Assembly (NCBI RefSeq): GCF_932526225.1
Contig: NC_064046.1
Location: 4,712,001-4,776,000 of the forward strand
DNA length: 64,000 nt
Source of the DNA: Nematostella vectensis
Lineage: Eukaryota > Cnidaria > Anthozoa > Actiniaria > Edwardsiidae
Direction: 5' to 3'
Both the position numbers and the translations under genes were made by a program. Position 1 is the stretch's first letter; the number at the start of each line of letters is the position of its first letter. Shown one piece after another: positions 48,201 to 60,111 of the stretch. A model generated the notes under the pieces. The model saw only the letters and a program-made list of their open reading frames with translations, made no database searches and was not told the origin of the DNA.

Positions 48201-51200
48201 TCGCATAGTCTTTGTCGTATTGTTTGTTATTTTTAATTTGGGAAAGAAAAGGTTGTTTCAATAGTGGTGGACCCCCCTGCTTAAAAGATTTAGGGTGTAA
48301 CGATACTTATAAAACCTACGACTATTAAAGTGTATCGAGGATTGTCCTCCTGGTACTTTGATTTGCCCTGTCTTGCTACGCTATGCTATGCTATGCTATG
48401 CTTGCTATGCTATGCTATGCTATGTTATGCTATTCTATGCTATGCTATGCTATGCTATGCTTGCTATGCTATGCTATGCTTGCTATGCTATGCTTGCTAT
48501 GCTTGCTATGCTATGCTATGCTATGCTTGCTATGCTATGCTATGCTATGCTATGCTATGCTATGCTATGCTATGCTTGCTATGCTTGCTATGCTATGCTT
48601 GCTATGCTATGCTTGCTATGCTATGCTATGCTATGCTATGCTTGCTATGCTATGCTATGCTATTCTATGCTTGCTATGCTATGCTATGCTATGCTTGCTA
48701 TGCTATGCTATGCTTGCTATGCTATGCTTGCTATGCTATGCTTGCTATGCTATGCTATGCTATGCTATGCTTGCTATGCTATGCTTGCTATGCTATGCTT
48801 GCTATGCTATGCTATGCTATGCTATGCTTGCTATGCTATGCTATGCTATGCTTGCTATGCTATGCTTGCTATACTATGCTATGCTATGCTATGCTTGCTA
48901 TGCTATGCTATGCTATGCTTGCTATGCTATGCTATGCTATGCTTGATATGCTATGCTATGCTTGCTATGCTATGCTTGCTATACTATGCTATGCTATGCT
49001 TGCTATGCTTGCTATGCTTGTTATGCTTGCTATGCTTGCTATGCTATTCTATGCTATGCTATGCTTGCTATGCTATGCTATGCTACGCTACGCTACGCTA
49101 CGCTACGCTACGCTATGCTATGCTATGCTATTCTATGGCGGGGCCTCGCACCAGCGCGCCCGAAACTCTGTGTACCGCTACGTATTTATACACGAAGACA
49201 AAGGCTTTCTACATTACTTTTTACACTTACGTCGATATCCTTCAAGAAATTGTCTTCAACTTGTAGCAGCCTAAAAATGAGCAAGACGCCATTACTTAAT
49301 TAAAAGCAATATCATGTTTTTTAGGAATTTTAATTAATTTTATTTAAATTCTCAAAACATTATGAAAAAAAGTAAATGACAATTCTTAAAGGTTTTCACG
49401 TGACTTGTTCATTCGAGTTTTCTAAATGAGGGTGAGAAGGGGGAACTTCCATAAACCTGTTTCCTGAACCTGTTTGTTTTCCTAAACTGGTTTGTTTCCC
49501 TAAACCTGTTTTCCTAAAGTAGTTTGTTTCCCTAAACCTGTTTCCCAAAACCTATTACATTATTAAACCTTTATCATCCGGGAATTAGATATCGCCACTG
49601 ATGAACATTTGAACAAAACGAAAATCGACTAATAAAAGCAATCCATCGACGCGTACCTAGACAGCTCTGACAACTCTAGCTTGCCATCCTTGTTACGGTC
49701 AAAAATCTCGATCTAGAAAACAAAGAAAAAAGCTTACGTCTTTCCTTTTTGAATTCTATTATCAATGTGACGTCATGGCCAAATTGTATATACTCCAGAA
49801 GGTTGTAGATTTTTTTCTGTGAGGAGGAGAAAGGAGGGGGATCTTTCTACGGTATTTCTTGGTAATATAATCAAAAAGAATATACTCGATATGTCATTAT
49901 TATTAATTATAATAATATTATTATTAATATTAAAATCATTATTATTTTGCTGCGGGTCGGGGGGGGGGGGGGGGGATTGATTCTTACCATGGCAGAAGCA
50001 TAATCGTTGATCCGTGACGGTGAGATGGCTTTCTTATCTGCATCCAGCAAATCCATCAGAAAAACCTGCGAATTCCAAATATATTATCACCCTTACCTCA
50101 TAAGTCGCCTTAATGGGGGGGGCATTACACTGTCTTTAAGGGACTCATAAGTTGCCTTAAGGGCGTGTCATTACACTGTTTTTAAAGGACTCATAAGTCG
50201 CCTTAAGGGCGTGTCATTACACGGTTTTTATAGGATTCATAAGCCGTCTTCAGGGCGTGTCATTACACTGTTTTTTATAGGACTCATAATCGCCTTCAGG
50301 GTGTGTCATTACACTGTTTTTAAAGGACTCATAAGCCGTCTTAAGGGCGTGTCATTACACTGTCTTCAAGGGACTCATAAGTTGCCTTAAGGGCGTGTCA
50401 TCACACGGTTTTAAAAGGACTCATAAGCCGTCTTAAGGGCGTGTCATTACACTGTTTTAAAATGACTTACAAGCCGTCTTAAGGGCGTGTCATTACACTG
50501 TTTTTATAGGACTCATAAGTCGCCTTCAGGGCGTTTCATTGCACTGTTTTTATAAGACTCATAAGCCGCCTTCAGAGCGTGTCATTGCACTGTTTTTAAA
50601 GGATCTCACATGACACTCACATGATAGGCATAAGGGCGTGTCATTGCACTGTTTTTTTTAAAGGACTCACCTTTAGTTCGGGTACCTCGATGTAGCCACT
50701 TTTATCGGTATCATATTTCTTGAAAATCTGTCAAAAATAATTGGGTGAATGGTCGAACTGCGGAGCGACATTTATGCTAGGCCACATGCTTCAAATGATA
50801 TCTAATGCCTGGTGCACACTAGTGACATAAAGACATAACGACATAGGCGCGCGCACTCTGTTTAGCCCGGACATAATGACATAAAAAAAAACATGATTTT
50901 TTTTCTTATGTCGTTATGTATATGTCGTAAAGTCGGGCTTATGTCAAAATGTCGAACCATTCACACTTGAACACACGAAGTTAAGAGTGCGCGCGCCCAT
51001 GTCGTTATGTCACTAGTGTGCACCAGACATAAAAGAACAGCAAAAAGCGATAACAAATAGAAATTGGCGAGGTGACCTCGACATCACGTTAATTTTTAGT
51101 GGTAAATTTACGCCAAAATAAACACAGAAATGACTGTGGCCTCCACGTCATTGAAAAGAGTGACGAAAAAAAATATTTCCATAAAAATAAGCATTTTCTG

Positions 51201-53501
51201 ATATAAACTTTCTAGCATATTCGTAAGCTCTGAATAAGTTGCTTTTTGTTGTTGTTATTTTGCCGCCAAAGGCCGGAGCGTGCGCGTGTTTGCCACTCAA
51301 AAAGTCACATGATCTCTTAGTGCAAGTTGTATCTGACTTACCTTCATAAAGTCGACACTAGAAATAACGTTATCTTTGCGAAAACCAACAAGGAAATTCT
51401 CCTCTAAGGGAAGGCACTGGGCAAGCTGAAAAACAATTTATTATTCTTAGAAACTGAAACGTCTACTATACATAATACTGTTAGGCACGAATTAGAAAAT
51501 TAAAAAAAAACTCAACTGCTGTCTTTTTAAGGTATCTTATTCCAAAAAAAAACTCTTGAAAGCACACGCTGCAATGCTATCGTTAATATGGAAATTAAAT
51601 TGAAATTGAAATAATAAGGCAGTACAACAAATAAGCAATTTAAAAAAGCAAATAATAATGTGTGGCTGTTAAGAGTTCTTTAATGCTAAAACCCTATATC
51701 CAGAGAGCCGAATACAGAAACGTCAAAATTTGAAAGCAGAACAAAATGTACAGAAGCACGAAGAAACCATGATATAACAGAATTATATGTATGCGACGCG
51801 GCTAAAAACAGCAAGGCACGCCATATGACGGCGAAAATAAACACCAGACACTAGCGAGCTACAACAACAACGCGGCAAGATCTTTTCCCTTTCATTAGAT
51901 TTTTAATCCACTTAACACGAATAAAGAACCCTCTACTAAGACGCTCAAATGATGTGATATTTTCGGTTTCTTTGAAGGATTACCATTCAAGGGCCTACCG
52001 TGTTCTGCGATAATTTTTCAGTGCATGACTTATCTGCATTCACTGCAAACAAACCTAAAAATTTACCAAAAAAAAAACGCGAAAAACTCTCCTCGCTCAT
52101 CCATTTGCCTTCACCGCAAACAAACTTATAGGTTTCCCGCCAGAAAGTCGCGCCAAAACTTTCCTCGCTCATCCTTTTGCCTTCACTGCAAACAAAGGCA
52201 TAGGTTTCCCGCCAAAACTCACCTCGCTCATTTGAATAACACCATCATAGTTCGCGTCATATTTCTCTAAAATTTCGTTCTTGAGGGCATCCAGATTGGT
52301 CGCGTTCTAATGTAAGATTATTGGGATTAGAATGTGGAATAAGTGATTGGGATTACAAAATGGGATAAGACTTTTATAATTTTATAACTTAAAAGTGATT
52401 CCAGCGACATTGGTTTAGTCTTTTTTTTTTGTTAAACATTGTGGTCTATCATCCTCAACCTAACAGTACACGTTAACCTTTTCACGGACGTCTTACAAAA
52501 GTCGTACCATGTTTGACACTGTAATATCTGCCGTTTAAAATTTAACTCTAGGCACTGCCGTTTAAAATTTAACTCTAGGCAGCTGGAGAAAGGCAATATA
52601 TTTTGCCTTGAACAACCTCCTTAAGTAAAACATCAACTAAGACCTCTTGAAATCCATCCAAATCCGCCGAGGCACAGGTGTGTGTTCACTCTTGGCAGCA
52701 AACACAAGTGTTTTTTTGTGTGTATTTTTTTCGTTGTGGTCTAAAAGTAATCAATTTTCTAGGCACACGAGGATCCATTGGCTTCACCAGCGAAACAACA
52801 GGGACCCAGATACTTTAAAACAATCACAGCTATAGAGTACAACCCTTGAGCCCTTTCTTACCAAGTGTAATATCAGATTAGAAACAGACCATCTGCTAAG
52901 GAACGATGTTTTGGACACAACAATGGTGTTTTTAGTATTACTTTAAAGAATTGAAAACCAATAACACAAGTAACAACATTGAAAGCCATAGTTTATATTT
53001 CAGTTTGCTTTTCATTTCCCCTAGTTCGAAAATAGCCAGCCAAAATGCATGATGTTAATTAAGTAGACTTTACATTTACACATTTAAGACCAAGAGTATT
53101 TTTATCGGGAACAACTTCATTGCCATCAGAGGATCCACACCAATTTGCAAGGTGACTTCCGGCTGATCTCCAAATGGATATGAAACCGAAATATCCCCCA
53201 AAAAGCCAAAAAAAATTCCAATAAAAAAACAACAACAACAACAAGTCATACCGGATCTGCCTTTTGAACATCTTGGAGAAAAAGATCGAGCTCTTTCGCA
53301 TCAATACAGTCATTTCCTAGGACAGAAAAAAAAAACATTAACATGTATTTTCCAATGTATCTTAACATTTGTTTTCCCTGGTGGCTTACCGTCTGCGTCG
53401 TATTTTTTGAAAATGTCATAGAATTGTTCCGATGTGAGCTTCGCACAGCCGGCATAATTGGACTTGACAAACTTCAAAAGGCTTTCAGGTCTGTTCGCCA
53501 T
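45297..53501 (-). CDS. SCGN-like: Secretagogin-like six EF-hand protein 3
   Basis: Paralogue of genes 1 and 2. Exons: 53501-53390, 53316-53252, 52306-52223, 51425-51342, 50727-50671, 50065-49988, 49712-49657, 49270-49231, 47287-47231, 47160-47089, 45416-45297; 825 bases, 274 residues. Loops: DADGNDCIDAKE, DANYDGVIQMSE, DTDKSGYIEVPE, DRNKDGKLELSE, DKDGNGDIEGAE, DINKDGKLQKNE. Loop 1 has Asp where Gly is usual, so its affinity may be reduced; the others look competent. CLPLEENFLVGF and SSVDFMKIFKKYD match the secretagogin central region well. The chosen ATG is followed by a 37-residue first exon; an in-frame ATG further upstream exists but precedes less family-like sequence. Four of its introns contain long tandem arrays. 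Confidence 0.95.
45650..47000. repeat. Minisatellite, about 51-base unit, roughly 25 copies
   Basis: Unit contains CTCCCCTTCTTTCCTGCCTA, TGACCCCTCCCCTCCC and TCTCCTTGTCCATGAA. Decayed units with TTTTCTTGCCCCTGACC extend it to about 47088, the donor of exon 47089-47160, where the sequence TGACCTACC is itself unit-like. Strong strand asymmetry: pyrimidine on plus, purine on minus. Open frames of up to 99 codons on both strands are artefacts. Confidence 0.93.
47674..47911. mobile_element. G-rich inverted-repeat element
   Basis: GTGTAGTTCCAGAAAATATC on the left is inverted exactly at the right end (GATATTTTCTGGAACTACAC). Poly-C, GGAAATTCC palindromes and poly-G fill the centre. ATT on both sides may be the target duplication. 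It lies in an intron of EF-hand gene 3. Confidence 0.8.
48370..49137 (+). repeat. TATGC pentanucleotide array with GCTTGC variants
   Basis: About 765 bases of CTATG/TATGC units broken by regular GCTTGCTATG nine-base units, ending in a TACGC sub-block at 49083-49112. Because five is prime to three, all three plus frames stay open and yield repetitive 116- to 314-codon frames (Leu-Cys-Tyr-Ala-Met). These are not genes. It lies in the intron after exon 49231-49270. Confidence 0.95.
50100..50668. repeat. Minisatellite, about 46-base unit, about 12 copies
   Basis: Unit contains AAGGACTCATAAGCCGTCTT, AAGGGCGTGTCATTACACTG and a T run. On the minus strand its first unit begins with the donor of exon 50671-50727 itself: GTGAGTCCTTTAAAA of the donor corresponds to ATGAGTCCTTTAAAA in the units. 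Confidence 0.9.
50808..51295. mobile_element. Inverted-repeat element and tail, copy 2
   Basis: 50808-51030 has arms of about 48 bases (GCCTGGTGCACACTAGTGAC inverted at the right as GTCACTAGTGTGCACCAGAC). The following sequence to 51295 matches the tail of the copy at 8908. It lies in an intron of EF-hand gene 3. Confidence 0.7.
52020..52222. repeat. Tandem copies of an EF-hand exon end and dead donor
   Basis: The true minus-strand junction reads ATGAGCGAG then GTGAGTTTTGGCG at 52223. Two further copies downstream in the intron read GGATGAGCGAGGAAAGTTTT and GGATGAGCGAGGAGAGTTTT, so the coding end is kept but the GT of the donor is mutated. A still more diverged copy lies near 52022-52040. 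Period is 60 to 75 bases. Confidence 0.85.
52307..53251. other. EF-hand gene 3 intron 2
   Basis: AT-rich intron. A short direct repeat (GCCGTTTAAAATTTAACTCTAGGCA) occurs twice at about 52529-52581. No gene is supported. Confidence 0.45.
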
Positions 53502-54605
53502 GGTAGAGCCTGCTAAGTTATCCGAGGAGTTCCCTGATAAAATAACCACTTTTAGCTCATACAACGGAATATGTAGATTATAGACCCGCTAGCCCGCGAC
53601 TCACGAGAGTTACTTGTAGGCCGAATCGTCCAAAGAGGCTGTAATTGCTTTTAAGCCCTCGTAAATGGAGATAAGAGTTAGCGATGTGGTTCTGATAGTT
53701 TATGCCTGCGAGTGAAGACCTTGATTGAAATTCCGAGCTCGAATGCAAATTGTCTCCAACAGACATACTTTTGTATCCCCCTTAATAAATATTTTATGCG
53801 TATCATTTGCAATGTTTTGTATGCTGTTGTAATTTTCTAGAAAAACAATAAAGGATCTAAAAAGTATTTGAATATTTTTAACAACAATAAAATTAGTGGT
53901 GGATATTAATGAAAAAAAAGAACGAATGTTCCCTCATGATACCTCACGAGCCATAAAAAAGGTTATTTTACTCGCCCTCGCTAAATCTTGTTTACCTTCG
54001 TCTGTGTTTAAGCAAAGAAAGGTGGATCAACCGTCTGGCATTGGCGAGAACTGTGAATACGGAATGATGAATTGTCATGTGTAGTGCAACCACTGTGTGA
54101 TAGACAAGCCAGACGAATTACCCAAAAGTAATTTTATACGAGATAAGAAGCGCCAACTTTGAAGTGATTAAAATAGGGAAAATAATGTGCTAATAGTGCG
54201 GAAGTGAGATTGTTCGTATTTTCCTGGCTCATTTTGTACAAACATAACCTTCTGGAATTAGTTTTAAAAATTAAGAGTTATAAAGTTCCGTTCCAAAAAA
54301 ATTTGTGTCATTGGCAATCTAAAAAGGCGTCTCCTCGCAAAAAAAATCATAATTACTTTAACAGTTTTTTTTTCAATGCCTAAGTGTCATCGTTGTTTTG
54401 GTTACGTTGTTTTTTTTTTTATTTCTGTGGTCTTTCGTTGCTGTCCCTATAGTTCTGATGCCGATAGCTTGTGCCAGTTATTTTGACACCCATACGTCAT
54501 TGGTGTTGCTGCAGTTGTCTTACATTACGATCCCATATAACAGTGGGTTGTTGAGGATTTCAATACATTTCTTTAGTCGAAAAAGCGTAGGGTAGTAGGG
54601 CTCCC

Positions 54606-54773
54606 AGGGGCGGCGATCTAAGGGTGGGCCGCCCCCCTCCTATTCTCAGATATTTGGCTAACAAATAACAAGAAATATATGGAAATCCACAGAAGAACAA
54701 TGAATCCCCCACGCCCGCCTATCTTGAAACCCATGCCCCGCCCCATCTGTTTTGAACTCTTGGGTTCGCCCCT
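54606..54773. mobile_element. CAGGGGCG-type MITE with GCTCC flanks
   Basis: Left end CAGGGGCGGCG, right end TTCGCCCCTG; GCTCC occurs directly outside both ends, a probable five-base target duplication. Non-coding. Confidence 0.65.
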
Positions 54774-55724
54774 GGCTCCGACCACTTGGATCTTTTGAAC
54801 GCCACTGACGTCACATTCTACATTGCTAGCAAACAAAACAGAAGTTCCTAAGGGAATGGAGGAATTTCATCTCACGACATCTTAAATTGTGTGCCCCCCC
54901 CTCCCCTTAACAACCCCCATGAATTTCTGGGGAACTCATAAAATAACCCCCTCCAGACGGCCTTTTTTTCGGAACCCCCCAGGAGGTTAAAGATTCCCCC
55001 CTCAGCATATAAAATGGACACTCCCTAAGGACACTGGCGCCATGCAGAGACAATCTACCTTAAAATAATAAACCACTTGGTGATGAGGGGAAGGGGATTG
55101 TGGTTTTTAGTTTATGTACCAACAGGCGTGAACTTCCTCATGTCCTCGAGTCTGATATTATGCCGACCATTAGAACCGGTTGTCAGTGACAGACCCATCT
55201 GAGCAAAAGTGCGGGAAAGTATCCATTTCCGTCGGCTGATTTTATAGGATGCTAAATTTAACATCGAGATAAATAACGAGGTACACCGAGGTAAATAACG
55301 TATGAAACTTTTATATGGATATTTCGAATTTTCTTCAACTAATTTGTCTTCCAATTTTAATTAAAAACAGTAACAATGCAGTGGCTGGAACGGGCTTTTT
55401 AATACACGGAATGCGAAAGAATGATATAGGCTAGGGGCTTTGAGATTTGATGTTATTCTAGTATTACCACACTGGATTTGTCGACTGAAGATGAATGTGG
55501 CGGAACATGATACCCCACAACTTCCATTAGATGTTGACACAAGAATAGATACAAGAATATCATACACGCTTCACCGTTCGGCGCCCATTAAAATGATTTA
55601 TCTGAGTCGTCGGTAGCCATGCATTGGTGCAATAACACTATGATGCTTGGTTACAAGCAGGTTATAGAAGAGTTTAAAATGGGTAGTGTTTGAGTGTATA
55701 GATGTCTCATCACCCTCGAGGGGT

Positions 55725-55945
55725 GATGAGACAGGGCGTGCTTGACATGAAGGGCGCGCGTGGTTTCATGAGGGAGGGGAGTGCGTGGTGTCGCGAGGGA
55801 ATGCGTGGTGTCATGAGTAAGTGCGCGCGTGTCACGAGGGAGAGCGTGGTGTCATGAGTAAGTGCGCGCGTGTCACGAGGGAGAGCGTGGTGGCATGAGT
55901 AAGTGCGCGCGTGTCACGAGGGAGAGCTTGGCGGCATGAGGGAGT
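55725..55945. repeat. GTGTCACGAGGGAGAGCGTGG minisatellite
   Basis: Units of about 55 bases combine GTGTCACGAGGGAGAGCGTGG with TGTCATGAGTAAGTGCGCGC, four clear copies with decayed ones to the left. Intergenic. Confidence 0.85.
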
Positions 55946-56489
55946 ATATCAATATTCCGCCAATCATGAGTCAGCAGTTCACTTTTAGCCCACTGAAATA
56001 TCAGGATTCTACTTTGCCAATCAGATATCAGGAATTTACTACCAGCCAAATATCAGGATACCACTGAGTGTGTCAGCATCTAGACAATCAGCCAGCCAGA
56101 CGTTGCTACATGTCAAAGATATCCAATAAAAATCGGTAATCATCGGTAAATCCAGCCAATCAGGAAAGGTTTCCAAAAAAGGACGCGCTGCCTAGTTTAG
56201 TCATAATAAGATGTTAAACTGGATGCCCCATCTCAAGCTTTCTAAATTCCAAATTCCCATGGTTTAAAAAAAAATAACGACCATTATCATTATGGAGTAA
56301 ATAATTGCAGTTATTGCTTATTTATTATTATTTTCCTTGATATTGTAAAGTTATTTAAGAGAGCGGACTATTTATTATTTTTCTTTGTTTAAAAAAGTTC
56401 ATGCACCGTTTGGTCCAAAGAGAGAAAAGCCCCAATTAGATCACAGAAAAAAATATTCTGCATTCCCCCGGTTACCCCTAGTCAACCCC

Positions 56490-56700
56490 TAAATAGCGTG
56501 ACGATAAGCAGATAGTCTGAACTCTGTAAATAGCGTGACGATAAGCAGATAGTGTGAACTCTGTAAATAGCGTGACGATAAGCAGACAAGTGTGAACTCT
56601 GTAAATAGCGTGACGATAAGCAGACAAGTGTGAACTCTGTTAATAGCGTGACGATAAGCAAATAAGTGTGAACCCTGTAAAATGCGTGACGAGTATCGTG
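56490..56700. repeat. TAGCGTGACGATAAGCAGA minisatellite, about 38-base unit
   Basis: Five to six copies of AAATAGCGTGACGATAAGCA followed by AGTGTGAACTCTGT. Intergenic. The minus-strand open frame across it is an artefact. Confidence 0.88.
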
Positions 56701-59700
56701 CTAACTGACTTTTGACAAAAGGGCACTGATAAACAATGATTAGCTCACACATTAAAGGTCTTCGAGTACTTTCTCAACGCCAGTGTACAACAGACGACAT
56801 ACAGAGCTGCTCCAGAAATATAAATATACAGAAATTAAAACACAGTCAGTAAAGAACAATACATTAAGGATAATCAAAAATGAGATAGTCCTGCAAATAT
56901 TGCTATTCCATTGGTACATCTCATTTCCCTTACTTTATAAAAAGTGGGTTTTCCCATTGAACACTGCTCAAATTATCACTTACCCTACACGAAAAAAAGC
57001 AAGTACAGTACCTAAATTTCCAAGAGTCAATTTTAAAACACAAAACCCTGAGTAAATAGTATGCAAATACAGGGCTAAGCGTTAGATGTTTAGTGACACG
57101 CGTGTGTTATTGTGATAAAAATGTCCACAAAAAACCCAAACGGCCAGCTGCTTATAAGAACCAGAATATTATTTAAAAAATTAATCATTTACCAACTAGC
57201 TTGAGCCCAAAATCTATCTCTAAGCCATGTATTTTGGATCTATTATTTATCTAGCTCGGTCGAGCGTTAATCTCCTGAATATTATATATAGGTTTTGGGA
57301 GAAAATTCCCGAATTTGAAGCTAATAGATCACTACAAATATTCCACGAGGCAAAATGGACATCACTTTAAGCTAATGGCTTTTGCCTTGGCACTGAAATT
57401 TGTCCTTACCTTATAAATGAGCGCATATGAGCTCCGTAGCAGGATTCAATAGAGCCAGACGATTTTATGCAAAAATAACGAAGTGACTGTTGATTGGTTG
57501 ATTTAATGCGTGACATACGTTTGGTGTTTACATTTATCTCGTGAGGGGTTAGAAGACCTGTCAGACATCTACCAAAAATGTCAACTTTTGGATTAAATTG
57601 ATACTGCACAAAAAAGCCCGTATGCTAATAAAATTTATCTTAAGATTGATAACTAATATTTCAATTGGAAATTGACTGAATTAGTTATTTATTTTACTTG
57701 TTGGTAGAAATATGAGTATCGTTCACATCAGTCAACTTTCTTCCACACATGGCATTATTTTTGGTAGTTATGCAAATGTAACAGGAAATGGTAGTTCTCC
57801 TAACAAAAACATACTTAGGGTCTCGTTATTTTCCTACTGAATGTAGAACAAATTATACGACTGGTTTATTTACCATCTTTATCCTGAATACGTAATACAA
57901 TAAGCAGTGGTCAGTCTTAGAACTACCATTTACCATTCTCTATTTGCACTGGTGAAGTATTATGAATTGGGTAAATATGGCCAGAGGCGGACATCACCCA
58001 TTTATCCACAGGTATACCAAGGTCACAGTGTGTCATCACGCTACGTTATGAAGTTTAGTGTCACGTGCCATTAAAAGGTATAGGGTCGATTTTTGACTTG
58101 CAAATTTAAGCCTATATGTACAAAAAAGCCTGAGAAGGCACCTTTACCAGATCTACAGAAATGAATGTGTTTTTTTAGAGAGCTTTGGACATTGACCTTT
58201 TTTGAGGACAGTGATAAAAATATATGCGCTCACCCGTATTCTGACAAGCACTTGAACCTTTACCGAAGAAAAGCTACAAAAGCACACTAAGTACAGCTCT
58301 ATATTGTAAAAAACATAACGGTTTTTTTTTCTGTTGATGAGGGAGGCATACGCCGGTACAGGCAGTGCAGCGGCTTTCCCTCTAAGGCTAGCTTTGCATC
58401 ACGACGCGGGATATATTTATAATTTTGCCATGGCAGTTCAAAACCGGTAAAATGTTAGAAAATGGTTAACCGCGCGGGGCTGGAACTAGTCTGCGTTTTA
58501 CAGCTCTTTCTCTGGCGGTAGTAAACGGGGATATCGTTTCCAGGCTCCCGCATTGTACGAACATTTGAATTTTTTGTGGTATCTTTTTAGCGAAAGAAGA
58601 TAAAATCTATATTTATTATTTCATTACTTTTTCGTTCAAAAACGATTAAATAAAAGTTGAAATAAATGGAATTTGACTTGTGGGTTTGAACAATCTACCA
58701 AGTCTCAATTTTGGCTGTATTAAGGTGGCGCCGGACTTCCTCATTACTTTTTTTTGTTATCGTGTCCGATCCTTTTCCATTCGCGAGCTATTGACTTGAA
58801 AAGACAATGGCAGCCCTCAATACTCCCTTGGAGTTTTCACATGCTCGCCCCAGGTCACTCGCGATACCTAATGCTGGGGTAGAAGCAAGGATACAACGAT
58901 CCCCCCACCCCACACCCCTTCCCGAAACACATTCAAATGGCAAATTTCGTCGTTTGAATATGTTCTGATGCCGAAATATTCATTTAAAAAGTTGCTGGGG
59001 GAAAATTATCTTTTCCTTTTTCCCAGGAGGGACCTTTTTTTTTAGCCAGCAGGGTCAGGAATTTTTTTCCCCAGCCATCAGGGGTTAGGCTTTTAAGCAC
59101 ATGAATAATTGCCCGTATAACCGATCGGGACGATTTTTTCCCCAAGCATCCGCTCCAGCGCACCCAAAAATTTACCCAGCACAACTAGTTCGACTCCACA
59201 AATTTGCCAGCAAAACCATTCGGGACGATTTTTTTTCCAACCGAGGGGTCAAACATCTTCCAGGCCAGCAAAAAAAAAAAAAAAAAACTGGTTTGCGGAA
59301 CAGATCCGTTTTGTGCCTTTGTAGAAGACTATGCTACGATATTGTATTCGGAGGAGGAGAATGATATTTGACTTACTCCCTATTGAAATGTGTGTGTCGT
59401 GTACCATTTTCAATTTTTTTATTCATGGGTGTGTGTGTTTACGATGTAAGCACATCAGATCGTAAAACATCTCCCACCCCGGCCAGTGAAATTGATGTCT
59501 GTTTCAAGTTATATCTAGTCACTGTCACGGAAGGTTGTTTTATTAACGAACAGGTAAAACAGGTTTAATGGAAAGACAGGTGATGTATGCTACCTTGGCG
59601 CTAAAGGGATAACCTTTCAAGAACTGAAGGCTGCCACTGGCGTTATTTATCATAACGCTCCATATCACACAAAACCTTTACGCACAGACCCGCGCACTTC

Positions 59701-60026
59701 CTCTAAAATGGAAACCGTTTTATTTCTAACACAATTAGGCATTTAAGTTTCCTTTATGAAGATGAATCTTTGCGTTGTTTTATTTTTTTTTTTAGATTTT
59801 GACTGACGCTAATGCTTCCCCGTCGATTTTCGTAAATTTAGTATCACATTCGTTAGACTCGAAAATCAATTAACCAGACCTTGACATCTATTTTCTTTTT
59901 TTTTCTGCGCTTAATTGGCTTCATGAATAGATGTTATAACATCGAGCCTTCATTTGCATCAATAGTAATACCTTATTTGCTAAAACAATTAAATAAGCGA
60001 TTCATTTGAATTTCAAATCTATTCAG

Positions 60027-60034
60027 TTTATAAG
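60027..60034 (+). promoter_or_regulatory. TATA-like box of EF-hand gene 4
   Basis: TTTATAAG lies 78 bases before the start codon, matching the boxes of genes 1 and 2. The start codon context GCCACCATG is a strong Kozak sequence. Confidence 0.5.
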
Positions 60035-60111
60035 AATAGAGTGATCGCTTATCCACAGCACTTAGAGTCACCCTTTGAATCCTACGACGTGCGAAGCCCA
60101 GCAAAGCCACC

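Larger units (their letters stand above)
53502..60111. other. Intergenic region between divergent EF-hand genes 3 and 4
   Basis: About 6.6 kb. It contains a CAGGGGCG element (54606), a dispersed-repeat copy (about 55210-55400) and two minisatellites (55725-55945 and 56490-56700). The rest to 60026 is AT-rich with no conserved frame. TTTATAAG at 60027-60034 is the likely core promoter of gene 4. No TTATAAG box was found upstream of gene 3. Confidence 0.55.

Noticed and set aside
48330-49303. Open frames of 116 to 314 codons on the plus strand
   Set aside because: They are produced by the TATGC array, whose period is prime to three and which has no stop in these frames. The products are pure repeats.
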